A stretch of 64,000 nt of DNA from Arthrobacter globiformis (GTDB lineage: Bacteria; Actinomycetota; Actinomycetes; Actinomycetales; Micrococcaceae), in NCBI RefSeq assembly GCF_003261175.1, contig NZ_QLNP01000105.1:310001-374000 (forward strand). Direction: 5' to 3'. The translations under genes and the position numbers were made by a program. Below, in pieces: positions 28,443 through 37,747 of this stretch. The first letter of the stretch is position 1. The number at the start of each line of letters is the position of its first letter. The notes under the pieces were generated by a model. The model had not been told where the DNA came from. It worked only from the letters and a program-made list of their open reading frames with translations, and ran no database searches.

Positions 28443-29768
28443 ATGAGTAGTGTTCTGACAATCCGCGGAGGCGTCCCGCTAACTGGCCGTGTCACCGTCC
28501 GCGGTGCCAAGAACCTTGTGCCCAAGGCCATGGTGGCCGCGCTGCTGGGCAACGAGCCTTCCGTGCTGCGGAACGTTCCGGAAATCAAGGACGTCGAGGT
28601 AGTCACCAGCCTGCTCCAGCTCCACGGCGTGACCGTCGACAAGGACCCCGTCACCGGTGACCTGACCCTGGATCCCAAGGCTGCCAAGACTGCGCCGAGC
28701 ACGGCCATAGATGCCCACGCCGGCGACTCCCGGATCCCCATCCTGCTGTGCGGTCCCCTGATCCACGCGGTAGGCGAAGCCTTCATCCCGGACCTGGGCG
28801 GCTGCAAGATCGGCGACCGGCCCATCGACTACCACCTGAACGTGCTGCGGCAGTTTGGCGCCGTCGTCGAAAAGCGTCCGGGCGGCATTCACATTTCGGC
28901 GCCCAAGGGGCTGCGCGGGGCCAAGATTTCCCTGCCGTATCCTTCCGTCGGCGCCACGGAGCAGGTTCTCCTGAGTGCAACGCGCGCCGAAGGCATCACC
29001 GAGCTCTCCGGTGCCGCCACCGAGCCCGAAATTGTTGACCTCATCGCCGTGCTGCAGAAGATGGGCGCCATCATCAGCGTCCAGACGGACCGCACCATCC
29101 GGATCGAGGGTGTCCGCGAGTTGGGCGGCTATAACCACCGCGCGCTGTCGGACCGCAACGAGTCGGCCTCCTGGGCGTCCGCGGCGCTGGTGACACGCGG
29201 CGACATCTTCGTCGAAGGCGCCTCCCAGCGGGACATGATGACCTTCCTGAACACCTTCCGCAAGGTGGGCGGCGGCATGGACATCGGCGAGGACGGCATC
29301 CGCTTCTACCACCGCGGCGGCAAGCTCAGCCCCCTCGTCCTCGAAACGGACGTCCACCCTGGTTTCATGACCGACTGGCAGCAGCCCCTCGTCGTAGCCC
29401 TGACCCAGGCCGAAGGCGTATCCATCGTGCACGAGACGGTCTACGAGAACCGCTTCGGCTTCACCGAAGCCCTCATCCGCATGGGCGCCAGCATCCAGGT
29501 GCACCGCGAATGCCTGGGCAGCGTGCCGTGCCGCTTCGGTCAGCGGAACTTCCTGCATTCCGCCGTGATCTCGGGCCCCACCCAGCTCAAGGGAACCGAC
29601 ATCGACGTGCCTGACCTCCGCGGCGGCTTCAGCCACCTGATCGCCGCCCTGGCCGCCACGGGAACTTCCCGGGTCACCGGAATCGACATCATCAACCGCG
29701 GCTACGAGCGGTTCACGGAGAAGCTGGCCGGGCTCGGCGCCGACTTCGACATTTCGTCGGCGAAGTAG
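28443..29768 (+). CDS. murA: UDP-GlcNAc 1-carboxyvinyltransferase
   Basis: First committed step of peptidoglycan synthesis: transfer of enolpyruvate from PEP to UDP-GlcNAc. The 441 residues have the EPSP-synthase-like double fold with RGAKNLVPKAMVAALL at the start. Cys121 in LGGCKIGDRPIDYHL is the residue that fosfomycin alkylates, so the enzyme should be fosfomycin-type. ATG 28443 follows GAGGAAAC. plsC-like and gpsA follow closely; with ddl this forms an envelope-precursor cluster. Confidence 0.95.
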   Translation: MSSVLTIRGGVPLTGRVTVRGAKNLVPKAMVAALLGNEPSVLRNVPEIKDVEVVTSLLQLHGVTVDKDPVTGDLTLDPKAAKTAPSTAIDAHAGDSRIPILLCGPLIHAVGEAFIPDLGGCKIGDRPIDYHLNVLRQFGAVVEKRPGGIHISAPKGLRGAKISLPYPSVGATEQVLLSATRAEGITELSGAATEPEIVDLIAVLQKMGAIISVQTDRTIRIEGVRELGGYNHRALSDRNESASWASAALVTRGDIFVEGASQRDMMTFLNTFRKVGGGMDIGEDGIRFYHRGGKLSPLVLETDVHPGFMTDWQQPLVVALTQAEGVSIVHETVYENRFGFTEALIRMGASIQVHRECLGSVPCRFGQRNFLHSAVISGPTQLKGTDIDVPDLRGGFSHLIAALAATGTSRVTGIDIINRGYERFTEKLAGLGADFDISSAK

Positions 29769-29778
29769 CGGGGGCCCG

Positions 29779-30525
29779 GTGAAAGAATCGGCCAAAAGCC
29801 ATACAACGTTCGTGATTATCGCCGGCATTGTCCGGCCGGTCCTGAACCTGATCATGAACAAAAAATGGGAGGGTACGGACAAGCTTCCCGCGGGCGGCTT
29901 CATCGCCGTGCCCAACCACTGCACCGAGATCGACCCCCTCGTGATCGGGCACATGCTGTACAGCAACAAACGCGCCCCGCACTTCCTGGCGAAGTCGGGC
30001 CTCTTCAAGGTCCCGGTGGTGGGTGCCGTACTGCGTGCCACCAAGCAGATTCCGGTTGAACGCTCGACGGCGGGGGCTAACCGCTCGCTGCAGCTCGCCC
30101 AGGAGGTTGTGGCCGAGGGCGGAGCGATCATCATCTACCCCGAGGGTACGCTGACCCGCGACCCCGACCTTTGGCCGATGAAGGGCCACACCGGCGCCGC
30201 CCGCCTGGCCCTCGAAAGCGGCATCCCCGTGGTGCCGATGGCGCACTGGGGCGCGCACGAGCTCTTTCCCCGCTACGCGAAGCGCTTCCACCTGTTCCCG
30301 CGCAAGACCTCCAGGATCCGGATCGGCGACCCCGTCGACCTCTCGCGCTTCGCGGGCCGGCCCCGGGACAAGGCCACGCTGTCGGAAGCCACCGACGTCA
30401 TCATGGATGCCGTCACCGGACTCCTGGCCGAACTCCGCGGAGAGCAGCCGCCGGCCCGGCGCTGGGACCCTACCGCCCACAACCAGACGAAGCACGGCCG
30501 CGACGTCGAGCGGGGCGGGAAGTGA
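29779..30525 (+). CDS. 1-acyl-sn-glycerol-3-phosphate acyltransferase (PlsC-like)
   Basis: Membrane-associated acyltransferase of 248 residues for phosphatidic acid synthesis. The catalytic NHxxxxD motif is PNHCTEIDPLVIG; the second and third motifs are FKVPVVGAVLRATKQIPVER and IYPEGTLTRD. An N-terminal hydrophobic stretch (about 10-25) may dip into the membrane. The C-terminal tail is charged. GTG start, ten bases after murA; the stop is next to the gpsA start, so murA-plsC-gpsA-ddl look co-transcribed. Confidence 0.9.
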   Translation: MKESAKSHTTFVIIAGIVRPVLNLIMNKKWEGTDKLPAGGFIAVPNHCTEIDPLVIGHMLYSNKRAPHFLAKSGLFKVPVVGAVLRATKQIPVERSTAGANRSLQLAQEVVAEGGAIIIYPEGTLTRDPDLWPMKGHTGAARLALESGIPVVPMAHWGAHELFPRYAKRFHLFPRKTSRIRIGDPVDLSRFAGRPRDKATLSEATDVIMDAVTGLLAELRGEQPPARRWDPTAHNQTKHGRDVERGGK

Positions 30526-30530
30526 CGCCT

Positions 30531-31574
30531 GTGCACGCCCGGCCCGGCTCCGCCGTGTCCGTGGCGGTCCTGGGCGCCGGCTCTTGGGGTACCACGTTCG
30601 CGAAAATCCTGGCCGACGCCGCCACCGCCTCCGCGGTGGAGCGCAGCATCCGGCTCTGGGGGCGCCGGGAGGAAGTCGTAGCCGAGATCAACGGCAACCA
30701 CCGCAACCCACAGTACTTGGCAGACATTGACCTTCCGCCGAGCATCTCCGCCTCCACGGACGTGGCGGACGCGCTGTCCGGGGCCGACCTGGTTGTCCTT
30801 GCCGTACCGGCACAGTCCCTGCGCCTCCAGCTGCGCAAGTGGAAGCCCCTGATCGGGCCCGACGCCCTCGTGGTGTCCCTGATGAAGGGCCTTGAGCTGG
30901 GCACCGACGCCCGGATGAGCGAGGTGATTGCTGAGGAACTGGACATCCCAGCCGACCGGATCGCCGTCGTCTCCGGCCCCAACCTGGCCATGGAGATCGC
31001 CCGGGAGGAGCCCACGGCCTCGGTTGTCGCCTGCCCTGACTCCGCCGTCGCCGGCTGGATCGCCAGAAGCTGCACGGCCCCCTACTTCCGCCCCTACACC
31101 ACCTCGGACATAGTGGGTGTCGAGATCGGCGGCATCGTCAAGAACGTCATCGCGCTGGCCGTGGGCATATGTGAGGGAAAGCAGATGGGGGACAACACCA
31201 AGGCTTCCGTCATTACCCGCGGCCTGGCAGAAACATCCCGGCTGGCCCTGGCGCTCGGCGGGAAGGCCCACACGATGGCCGGCCTGGCCGGGCTTGGGGA
31301 CCTGGTGGCCACGTGCTCGTCACCGCTGTCCCGGAACCACACTGCCGGCCGCCTGCTGGGACAGGGCCTGACCCTGGACGAGGTCGCGCAGAAAATGACC
31401 CAGACCGCAGAAGGCATCAAGTCCGGCCAGGCCGTCCACGAACTGGCCGGCAAGCTCGGCGTCGAGATGCCCATCACGGCGGCCGTCGTCGCGGTCCTCG
31501 CCGGAAAATTGTCCGTTGACCAACTCGGGCCGCTGCTGCTGTCCCGGGAACTTAAAGCCGAAGGCGATTACTGA
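30531..31574 (+). CDS. gpsA: Glycerol-3-phosphate dehydrogenase [NAD(P)+]
   Basis: Makes sn-glycerol-3-phosphate from dihydroxyacetone phosphate for phospholipids, substrate for the acyltransferase encoded just before. The 347 residues show the Rossmann motif VAVLGAGSWGTTFAKILAD, the catalytic Lys region VEIGGIVKNVIALAVGICEG, and DNTKASVITRGLAE. An upstream GTG at 30522 overlaps the plsC stop (GTGA) and is an alternative start; GTG 30531 has better distance from GGCGGGA. Confidence 0.94.
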   Translation: MHARPGSAVSVAVLGAGSWGTTFAKILADAATASAVERSIRLWGRREEVVAEINGNHRNPQYLADIDLPPSISASTDVADALSGADLVVLAVPAQSLRLQLRKWKPLIGPDALVVSLMKGLELGTDARMSEVIAEELDIPADRIAVVSGPNLAMEIAREEPTASVVACPDSAVAGWIARSCTAPYFRPYTTSDIVGVEIGGIVKNVIALAVGICEGKQMGDNTKASVITRGLAETSRLALALGGKAHTMAGLAGLGDLVATCSSPLSRNHTAGRLLGQGLTLDEVAQKMTQTAEGIKSGQAVHELAGKLGVEMPITAAVVAVLAGKLSVDQLGPLLLSRELKAEGDY

Positions 31575-31576
31575 CA

Positions 31577-32749
31577 GTGTCGGAAGAAAACTTGACCGCA
31601 GTGGACAACACCAGCCAGAGCAAGGCCGCCCTTGGCGGCAGCCAGCCCAAGCCGCGCGTGGCCGTCCTCTTTGGCGGCCGCTCCAGCGAGCACGCCGTCA
31701 GCTGCGTGACCGCTGCCGGAGTGCTGGGGGCTATCGACCGGAACAAGTACGACGTCGTTCCCATCGGCATTGCCAAGTCCGGCCAGTGGGTCCTCGCGCC
31801 GGGAGACACGGCACAGTGGTCCCTGTCGGCAACGTCGCTTCCGGAGGTCGCCCCGTCCGCCCGGACAGTGAGCATCACGGAGATCGGGGGAGAGCACCAG
31901 CTCATCGTGACGGCTCCCAACGAGGTGCCGCAGGAACTTGGATCCGTGGACGTGGTGTTCCCGCTGCTGCATGGGCCGTTCGGCGAGGACGGCACCATCC
32001 AGGGGCTTCTGGAGCTCTCCGACACCCGCTATGTCGGTGCCGGCGTACTCGCCTCGGCGGTGGGCATGGACAAGCACTTCATGAAAGTGGTCTTCGAGGC
32101 CGCAGGCCTGAAAGTGGGCCCGTACATCGCCGTGACCGACAGGCAGTGGCGCAATGACCCCGAGTCTGTCCGCAAGCAGGTTGACCTGCTGGGCTTCCCG
32201 GTGTTCGTCAAGCCCGCCCGCGCCGGATCCTCGATGGGGATCTCCAAGGTGGACTCGCTTGACGGCCTGGACGCCGCGATAGAGGCGGCCCGCGAACATG
32301 ATCCGAAACTGGTGATCGAGGCCGGCATCGTGGGCCGGGAAATCGAATGCGCCGTGCTCGAGGGCCGCGGTGGCGATGCGCCCCGCACGTCCCTGCCCGG
32401 AGAGATCTCCGTGGCCGGCGGCGGGCACGAGTTCTACGACTTCCAGGCCAAGTACGTGGATGACGCGGCCGCCCTGAGCTGCCCCGCGGACATGCCCGGG
32501 GAAGCGATTGCCCGCGTCCGCGAGCTCGCTGCCGCGGCGTTCGACTCTGTGGGGGCTGAAGGCCTGAGCCGGGTGGACTTCTTCTATACGCCCGACGGCG
32601 ACCTCATCATCAACGAGATCAACACGATGCCCGGATTCACGCCGAAGAGCATGTACCCGCAGATGTGGGCGGCCACCGGACTGAGCTATCCGGACCTGAT
32701 CGACGAGCTGATCCACCTGGCGCTGACCCGCAAGACCGGCCTGCGCTGA
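31577..32749 (+). CDS. ddl: D-alanine--D-alanine ligase
   Basis: ATP-grasp ligase that joins two D-Ala for peptidoglycan. The 390 residues show VAVLFGGRSSEHAVSCVTA, the central ATP-grasp lobe with FVKPARAGSSMGISKV, and the metal/phosphate loop INEINTMPGFTPKSMYPQMW. Tyr-containing, not Phe-type, active-site context fits D-Ala-D-Ala rather than D-Lac; this is a mild inference. GTG 31577 lies two bases after the gpsA stop. It is convergent with the DUF3515 gene. Confidence 0.95.
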   Translation: MSEENLTAVDNTSQSKAALGGSQPKPRVAVLFGGRSSEHAVSCVTAAGVLGAIDRNKYDVVPIGIAKSGQWVLAPGDTAQWSLSATSLPEVAPSARTVSITEIGGEHQLIVTAPNEVPQELGSVDVVFPLLHGPFGEDGTIQGLLELSDTRYVGAGVLASAVGMDKHFMKVVFEAAGLKVGPYIAVTDRQWRNDPESVRKQVDLLGFPVFVKPARAGSSMGISKVDSLDGLDAAIEAAREHDPKLVIEAGIVGREIECAVLEGRGGDAPRTSLPGEISVAGGGHEFYDFQAKYVDDAAALSCPADMPGEAIARVRELAAAAFDSVGAEGLSRVDFFYTPDGDLIINEINTMPGFTPKSMYPQMWAATGLSYPDLIDELIHLALTRKTGLR

Positions 32750-32766
32750 GGCGTGGGCCCGGCCCG

Positions 32767-33282
32767 CTACTTGCTGGTGGGCAGGTCCTGCAGATCGTCC
32801 TGGCCCACGCAGTTGCGGCTGGCCTTGATCTTCGCGGCTGCGGCGGACAGGTCAGCCAGCACGGTGGCCGAGCTGATCTTGTCCGGATCCATCAGGATTT
32901 CCGTGGCGGGTTCCCGGCCGTAGGTGGTCAGTGTCCACACGGGGCTGCCCTCCTTGATGACCCAGTCGACGTCGTTGACGCTGACGCAGCGGTCCGTGGT
33001 GGGTCCGGGGACATTGACGCCGCACCGCAGGACCACCTGCGACGGGTCGCCCCAGGCGGCGGTGGCCTGGCTGTTCGTCTTCCGCAGGCGGGCGTCGCCG
33101 ATCGCGTCCGGAAGGGCCACCATCATGGGGGCGCAGGCCGGATTGGCTGCGTCGGCGGCGGGGACAACATCGACGGCGGGTGAACAGCCACCCAGCACCA
33201 GTCCAGTCAGCGCGGCGGCCACTGCCACTGCCAGCCTGCGGACGGGTTTCTGGGCAGGTTTCTGGGCAGGCGGGTAATGCAT
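32767..33282 (-). CDS. DUF3515 lipoprotein
   Basis: A 171-residue exported protein. The N-terminus is basic, then hydrophobic (LAVAVAAALTGLVL) with the lipobox LGGC, so it should be a membrane-anchored lipoprotein. The rest fits DUF3515 (ADAANPACAPMMVALPDAIGD, CGVNVPGPTTDRC with paired cysteines), an actinobacterial family of unknown role, often found between ddl and thiL as here. On the minus strand, TAGGCT lies six bases before the ATG, so it is probably leaderless. Confidence 0.88.
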   Translation of the reverse strand: MHYPPAQKPAQKPVRRLAVAVAAALTGLVLGGCSPAVDVVPAADAANPACAPMMVALPDAIGDARLRKTNSQATAAWGDPSQVVLRCGVNVPGPTTDRCVSVNDVDWVIKEGSPVWTLTTYGREPATEILMDPDKISSATVLADLSAAAAKIKASRNCVGQDDLQDLPTSK

Positions 33283-33288
33283 CGTTCA

Positions 33289-33294
33289 AGCCTA
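33289..33294 (-). promoter_or_regulatory. Leaderless-type -10 (TAGGCT) of the DUF3515 gene
   Basis: On the minus strand, TAGGCT then six bases then ATG 33282. No SD is present. Confidence 0.5.
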
Positions 33295-33394
33295 TCGTTC
33301 CGCGGGAGCCGGGCTGACCGCCGAGTGACGCCCCGCACTACGTGCTGGCCGGGCCCGGAATCCCGGCCAGCCAAAGAATGTCGGTCCGTGGCGG

Positions 33395-33400
33395 TAGCGT
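33395..33400 (+). promoter_or_regulatory. Leaderless-type -10 (TAGCGT) of thiL
   Basis: TAGCGT ends six bases before GTG 33407. No SD is present. Confidence 0.45.
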
Positions 33401-33406
33401 AGTGCC

Positions 33407-34432
33407 GTGCCCCAATCACCATTGACTGTCGCCGCACTGTCCGAAGCGGAGCTTCTGGCACGGATTTTCCCGCGCCTGGAACTCAGTGCCTTGCACAGTG
33501 CCGCCGTGGTCCTCGGACCGGGCGATGACGCCGCCATCATTGCTGTTCCGGACGGCAGGACGGTCATCAGCATCGACACCCAGGTCCAGGACCAGGATTT
33601 CCGACTCGAGTGGAACAACGGCTACCGGACTACCGGATACGACGTCGGGTGGAAGGCCGCAGCACAGAACCTCAGTGACATCAACGCCATGGGTGCCTCG
33701 GCAACGTCCATGGTGGTGAGCCTGACCCTGCCGCCTGGCACGCCCGTCGGATGGGTGGAGGATCTGGCGGACGGCCTCACGGCCGCCATCAGCAAGCTGG
33801 GCGCGGGTGCCTGCTCTGTCGCGGGCGGCGACCTTGGCCGCGGCCGCGAACTGTCCGTCACCGTGGCAGTCCTCGGCACGCTAGACGGCGGCCAGCCAGT
33901 ACTCCGGTCCGGCGCCCGGGCAGGCGACACCGTGGCCATCGCCGGGCGGGCAGGCTGGGCCGCCGCCGGGCTGGCACTGCTCGAGTCCACCCATCATGTG
34001 GGTTCACTTTCACCGGAATTGCTGTCATTGCTTGACCTTCAGTGCCGACCGGAGCCTCCCCTGCAGGCCGGACCGCTGGCGCGCATGTCCGGCGCCACAG
34101 CGATGATGGACATTTCCGACGGCCTGGTGCGGGACGGAACCAGGATGGCGGTGGCCAGCCACGCTGTGCTGGACCTGGATCCCGGGCACCTCGGCCAGCT
34201 CGCCGAGCCCCTCCGCCCCGCGGCCACCCTCCTAAGCGCTGACCCGCGCGCCTGGGTACTGGGCGGCGGGGAGGACCATGGGCTCCTGGCCACATTCCCG
34301 GCAGGCACGAAGGTGCCGCCCGGGTTTACTGGGATAGGCTCAGTACAGGCCTGCGGTGCTGACAAGGCGCCCGGCGTGACGATCGCGGGACGGCCCGCTG
34401 GCTCCGTGGGATGGGATCACTTTGCAGACTAA
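33407..34432 (+). CDS. thiL: Thiamine-monophosphate kinase
   Basis: ATP-dependent phosphorylation of thiamine monophosphate to the cofactor thiamine diphosphate. The 341 residues show the AIR-synthase-like fold: PGDDAAIIAVPDGRTVISIDTQV, the metal/phosphate loop NLSDINAMGASAT, GGDLGRGRELSVTVAVLG, and MMDISDGLVRDGTRMA. Length is normal. It starts at GTG 33407 in a leaderless pattern. The next gene starts inside its last codons. thiC with its TPP riboswitch lies 21 kb away. Confidence 0.94.
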   Translation: MPQSPLTVAALSEAELLARIFPRLELSALHSAAVVLGPGDDAAIIAVPDGRTVISIDTQVQDQDFRLEWNNGYRTTGYDVGWKAAAQNLSDINAMGASATSMVVSLTLPPGTPVGWVEDLADGLTAAISKLGAGACSVAGGDLGRGRELSVTVAVLGTLDGGQPVLRSGARAGDTVAIAGRAGWAAAGLALLESTHHVGSLSPELLSLLDLQCRPEPPLQAGPLARMSGATAMMDISDGLVRDGTRMAVASHAVLDLDPGHLGQLAEPLRPAATLLSADPRAWVLGGGEDHGLLATFPAGTKVPPGFTGIGSVQACGADKAPGVTIAGRPAGSVGWDHFAD

Positions 34433-35474
34433 GGTTGCCGCGAACGCGCAAGCGATGAAGCGGTGGTTGGGCAAGGCCGAAACCGCCCTGGGCAACCACA
34501 GCGACCGCCTGAACGCCATCAATATCTTCCCGGTAGCCGACGGCGACACCGGTACCAACCTGTACCTCACGGTCCGTGCCGCGCACCGGGCGCTGCAGGA
34601 GGCCGTCCCCGCGGACGCCGGCCCGATGCAGGCGCCGGAGCAGGCGGGGCACCTGGCAAAGCTCAATGACGTGGGCGCCGTCCTTTCGCGTGCTGGCCAG
34701 GCGGCAATGGAGCAGGCCAAAGGGAACTCCGGCACCCTGTTCTCCGTATTCCTGTGCGCCGCGGCCGAACCGCTGGCCGGGCATGCCAGGCTCACCTCGT
34801 CGCTGCTCGCCGCAGCCCTCAACCGCGCGCAGATCAGGGCCTGGTCCGCGTTGAGCGACCCCGTGCCGGGCACAATGCTGTCCGTCATGGAGGCGGCGGG
34901 CCGGGCCGCGGCCGCCGTCGACGCCGGCCAGAACGGCAACGACAGCAACCACGCCCTGGGGCTGGTCCTGGATGCGGCCGTGGAGGCCGCCCTCGAGGCC
35001 GTGGTCCGCACGGAGGGGCAGCTCGATGCTTTGCAGGCCGCGCACGTGGTGGATGCCGGCGGCGTGGGCATGCTGTTGATTTTGGATTGCCTCCGCTCGG
35101 CGGTGCTCGGCGAGGAGCTCCGCAGCGAGCTGCTGGACGGCCTGCACGGGTACGACCTCCAGGACCCCCACATCCACACCGGCATGCCGGATGACGACGG
35201 CGTGGAGGTCATGTGCACCATCAGCCTGTCTCCGCTGGACGCTGCCACGCTGCGGCAGCGCCTGGATGAGCTCGGCGACTCAGTGATCATGAGCCAGGTT
35301 GGGCCTTCCGCCGATGCCGATGGCCGGTACCGGTGGCGGGTTCACGTGCACGTCCCTGACCCGGCTCCGGCCCTCGGCGTGATCAGGTCGCTGGGCGATC
35401 CGGCGGAAGTCTCCGTCAGCGAACTCGCCTTGCCCCGGGATCCGTCGGGAGAAGTGAGCGCAGAGGGACGATGA
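34422..35474 (+). CDS. DAK2-domain protein, FakA-like without the C-terminal domain
   Basis: Related to fatty-acid kinase FakA. The 350 residues have an N-terminal DAK2 (dihydroxyacetone-kinase L-type) nucleotide domain, with NIFPVADGDTGTNLYLTV, AKGNSGTLFSVFL, PGTMLSVMEAA and VVDAGGVGMLLIL. The following segment (about 245-345) resembles the FakA middle domain (EVMCTISL, LRQRLDELGDSVIMSQ, VHVHVPDPA). Full FakA is about 550 residues; the C-terminal part that meets FakB is missing. TTG 34422 has GGGATGGGA upstream; ATG 34455 is an alternative. The stop overlaps recG (ATGA). Confidence 0.85.
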   Translation: MQTKVAANAQAMKRWLGKAETALGNHSDRLNAINIFPVADGDTGTNLYLTVRAAHRALQEAVPADAGPMQAPEQAGHLAKLNDVGAVLSRAGQAAMEQAKGNSGTLFSVFLCAAAEPLAGHARLTSSLLAAALNRAQIRAWSALSDPVPGTMLSVMEAAGRAAAAVDAGQNGNDSNHALGLVLDAAVEAALEAVVRTEGQLDALQAAHVVDAGGVGMLLILDCLRSAVLGEELRSELLDGLHGYDLQDPHIHTGMPDDDGVEVMCTISLSPLDAATLRQRLDELGDSVIMSQVGPSADADGRYRWRVHVHVPDPAPALGVIRSLGDPAEVSVSELALPRDPSGEVSAEGR

Positions 35475-37690
35475 ACGCCGAACTGGAACTCGGCCTGGAG
35501 CGCCGGGTCGGCAAGCGCTCCGCGGCCGCGATCGAGAAGCACCTGGGCATCACCACCGTCGGCGGCCTGCTCAACCATTTCCCGCGCCGCTACATTGACC
35601 GCGGTGAACTGACGCGCATCAGCGAACTTCCGTTCGATGAGGAAGCGACCCTGATCGCCCGCGTCGTCTCCAACAGCACCCGGCAGATGCGCGCGCGGAA
35701 AGGCTCCATCACCGACGTCGTTGTTACCGATGACGCGGGAACGGGCACACTGAAGATCAGTTTCTTCAACGGCCGTCTAGCGAGGGCCGAGCTGCATCCC
35801 GGCCGGCGGGTCATGTTCTCGGGGAAGGTGACCCGCTACCAAGGTTCACTGGGGCTGACCAACCCGAACTACCAGCTGTTGGACAAGGACCCGGAGGTCC
35901 CGGACATGGACCCGGAAAAGCTCGCGGCCATGCCCATCCCGATTTACCCGGCCACCGCAGGCCTCACCAGTTGGTCCATTGAGAAGGTCGTGAAAGCCCT
36001 GCTGGAAACCGCGGACCTGGACGTCTTGCCGGATCCGGTTCCGGCAGCCATATCCGCACGGGAAAAATTCCTTCCGGTGCCGGAGGCCTACCGGCTCATC
36101 CACGCCCCGGAGACCGCACAGGACTGGCGCAAGGCCAGGGACCGGTTCCGCTACCAGGAAGCCCTGGTCCTCCAGTCGGCTTTGGCCCGGCGCCGGGCCC
36201 AGCTCGCTTCGGAGGAGGCCACCGCCCGGCGTCCCGTGCCGGAGGGACTGCTCGCAGCCTTCGACCGCCAGCTGCCGTTCACCCTGACCGCGGGGCAGTC
36301 CGCCGTCGGCAAGACCCTCTCGTCGGAACTGTCGCAGGACTGGCCCATGAACAGGCTGCTGCAGGGCGAGGTCGGCTCCGGCAAAACCATTGTGGCGCTG
36401 CGGGCCATGCTGCAGGTGGTGGACGCCGGGGGACAGGCAGCGCTGCTGGCGCCCACGGAAGTGTTGGCGGCACAGCACTTCGATTCCATCCGGCGGACAC
36501 TTGGCGAGCTGTCCCGCGACGGGCTCCTGGGCGGGCTGGGCGACCACACTGTGCAGGTCAGCCTGCTTACCGGCTCCATGCCCACTGCCGCTCGTAAGCA
36601 GGCCCTGCTTGACGCCGCCTCCGGTACAGCCGGGATCGTCATCGGAACCCACGCGCTGTTGAGCGACAACGTCACCTTCTTTGACCTGGGCCTCATCGTG
36701 GTGGATGAGCAGCACCGCTTCGGCGTGGAACAGCGTGATGCCCTGCGTGCCAAGGCCAGCAAGCCGCCGCACCTGCTGGTCATGACCGCGACCCCGATCC
36801 CCAGGACCGTGGCCATGACGGTGTTCGGCGACCTTGAAACGTCAGTGCTTGACGAACTGCCCGCGGGCCGGGCGCCCATCACAACACACGTGGTGGGCCT
36901 CGCGGAAAACCCCGCCTGGGCGGGCCGCATCTGGTCCCGCTCCCGAGAAGAGATCGAGTCCGGCCACCAGGTCTACGTCGTGTGCCCCAAGATCGGGGCG
37001 GACGACGACGGCGACTTCACTCCCGGTGAAGCGGAACCGGACCCCGGGGAACTGGAGGGGGACGGCGCCGCACGCGAACTGGCCTCCGTGACCGCCGTCG
37101 TCGAACACCTCAAGGAAGAACCGGCCCTGGCCGGTGTGGCGCTGGCGCCGCTCCACGGGCGCCAGGACCCGGTGCTGAAGTCAGAGACCATGGCCTCCTT
37201 CACGGTCAACAAAACCAAGTTGCTGGTATCCACCACCGTCATCGAGGTGGGCGTGGACGTGCACAATGCCACCCTGATGGTCATCCTGGACGCGGACCGT
37301 TTCGGCATCTCCCAGCTTCACCAGCTTCGCGGGCGCGTGGGCCGGGGAGGGCTGCCGGGCACGTGCCTGCTCGTGACCACCCTCGAACCGGGGCACCCGA
37401 GCCGGCGCCGGCTGGACGCCGTCGCGGCCACCACCGACGGGTTCGAGCTTTCCCAGGAGGACTTGAAGCTGCGCCGCGAGGGCGACATCCTGGGCGCCTC
37501 GCAGTCCGGTGGCCGGTCCACGCTGAAGTTGCTCCGCGTCCTGGAGCACGAGGACATCATTGCCCGGGCCCGGCAGGACGCCCAGAAGATTGTGGGCACA
37601 GACCCTGCGCTGACCGGCTACGCGGCACTGGCCGAGGCCATTGATGAGTACCTGAATCCGGAGAAGGAGGCGTTCCTTGAACGCGGCTAG
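35471..37690 (+). CDS. recG: ATP-dependent DNA helicase RecG
   Basis: Branch-migration helicase that remodels stalled forks and recombination intermediates. The 739 residues hold an N-terminal wedge/OB domain (LIARVVSNSTRQMRARKGSITDVVV cited as a region), Walker A GEVGSGKT, Walker B DEQH in VVDEQHRFGVEQR, motif III TATPIPRT, and the C-terminal helicase domain with STTVIEVGVDVHNA, QLRGRVGRGG and the TRG segment. ATG 35471 overlaps the DAK2 stop. rsmD follows after 57 bases. Confidence 0.95.
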   Translation: MNAELELGLERRVGKRSAAAIEKHLGITTVGGLLNHFPRRYIDRGELTRISELPFDEEATLIARVVSNSTRQMRARKGSITDVVVTDDAGTGTLKISFFNGRLARAELHPGRRVMFSGKVTRYQGSLGLTNPNYQLLDKDPEVPDMDPEKLAAMPIPIYPATAGLTSWSIEKVVKALLETADLDVLPDPVPAAISAREKFLPVPEAYRLIHAPETAQDWRKARDRFRYQEALVLQSALARRRAQLASEEATARRPVPEGLLAAFDRQLPFTLTAGQSAVGKTLSSELSQDWPMNRLLQGEVGSGKTIVALRAMLQVVDAGGQAALLAPTEVLAAQHFDSIRRTLGELSRDGLLGGLGDHTVQVSLLTGSMPTAARKQALLDAASGTAGIVIGTHALLSDNVTFFDLGLIVVDEQHRFGVEQRDALRAKASKPPHLLVMTATPIPRTVAMTVFGDLETSVLDELPAGRAPITTHVVGLAENPAWAGRIWSRSREEIESGHQVYVVCPKIGADDDGDFTPGEAEPDPGELEGDGAARELASVTAVVEHLKEEPALAGVALAPLHGRQDPVLKSETMASFTVNKTKLLVSTTVIEVGVDVHNATLMVILDADRFGISQLHQLRGRVGRGGLPGTCLLVTTLEPGHPSRRRLDAVAATTDGFELSQEDLKLRREGDILGASQSGGRSTLKLLRVLEHEDIIARARQDAQKIVGTDPALTGYAALAEAIDEYLNPEKEAFLERG

Positions 37691-37747
37691 CACCATCCCC
37701 CTGCCACCCGCACTGCCGCAGGCAGGGGACAACGCGGGAGGCGGCGC

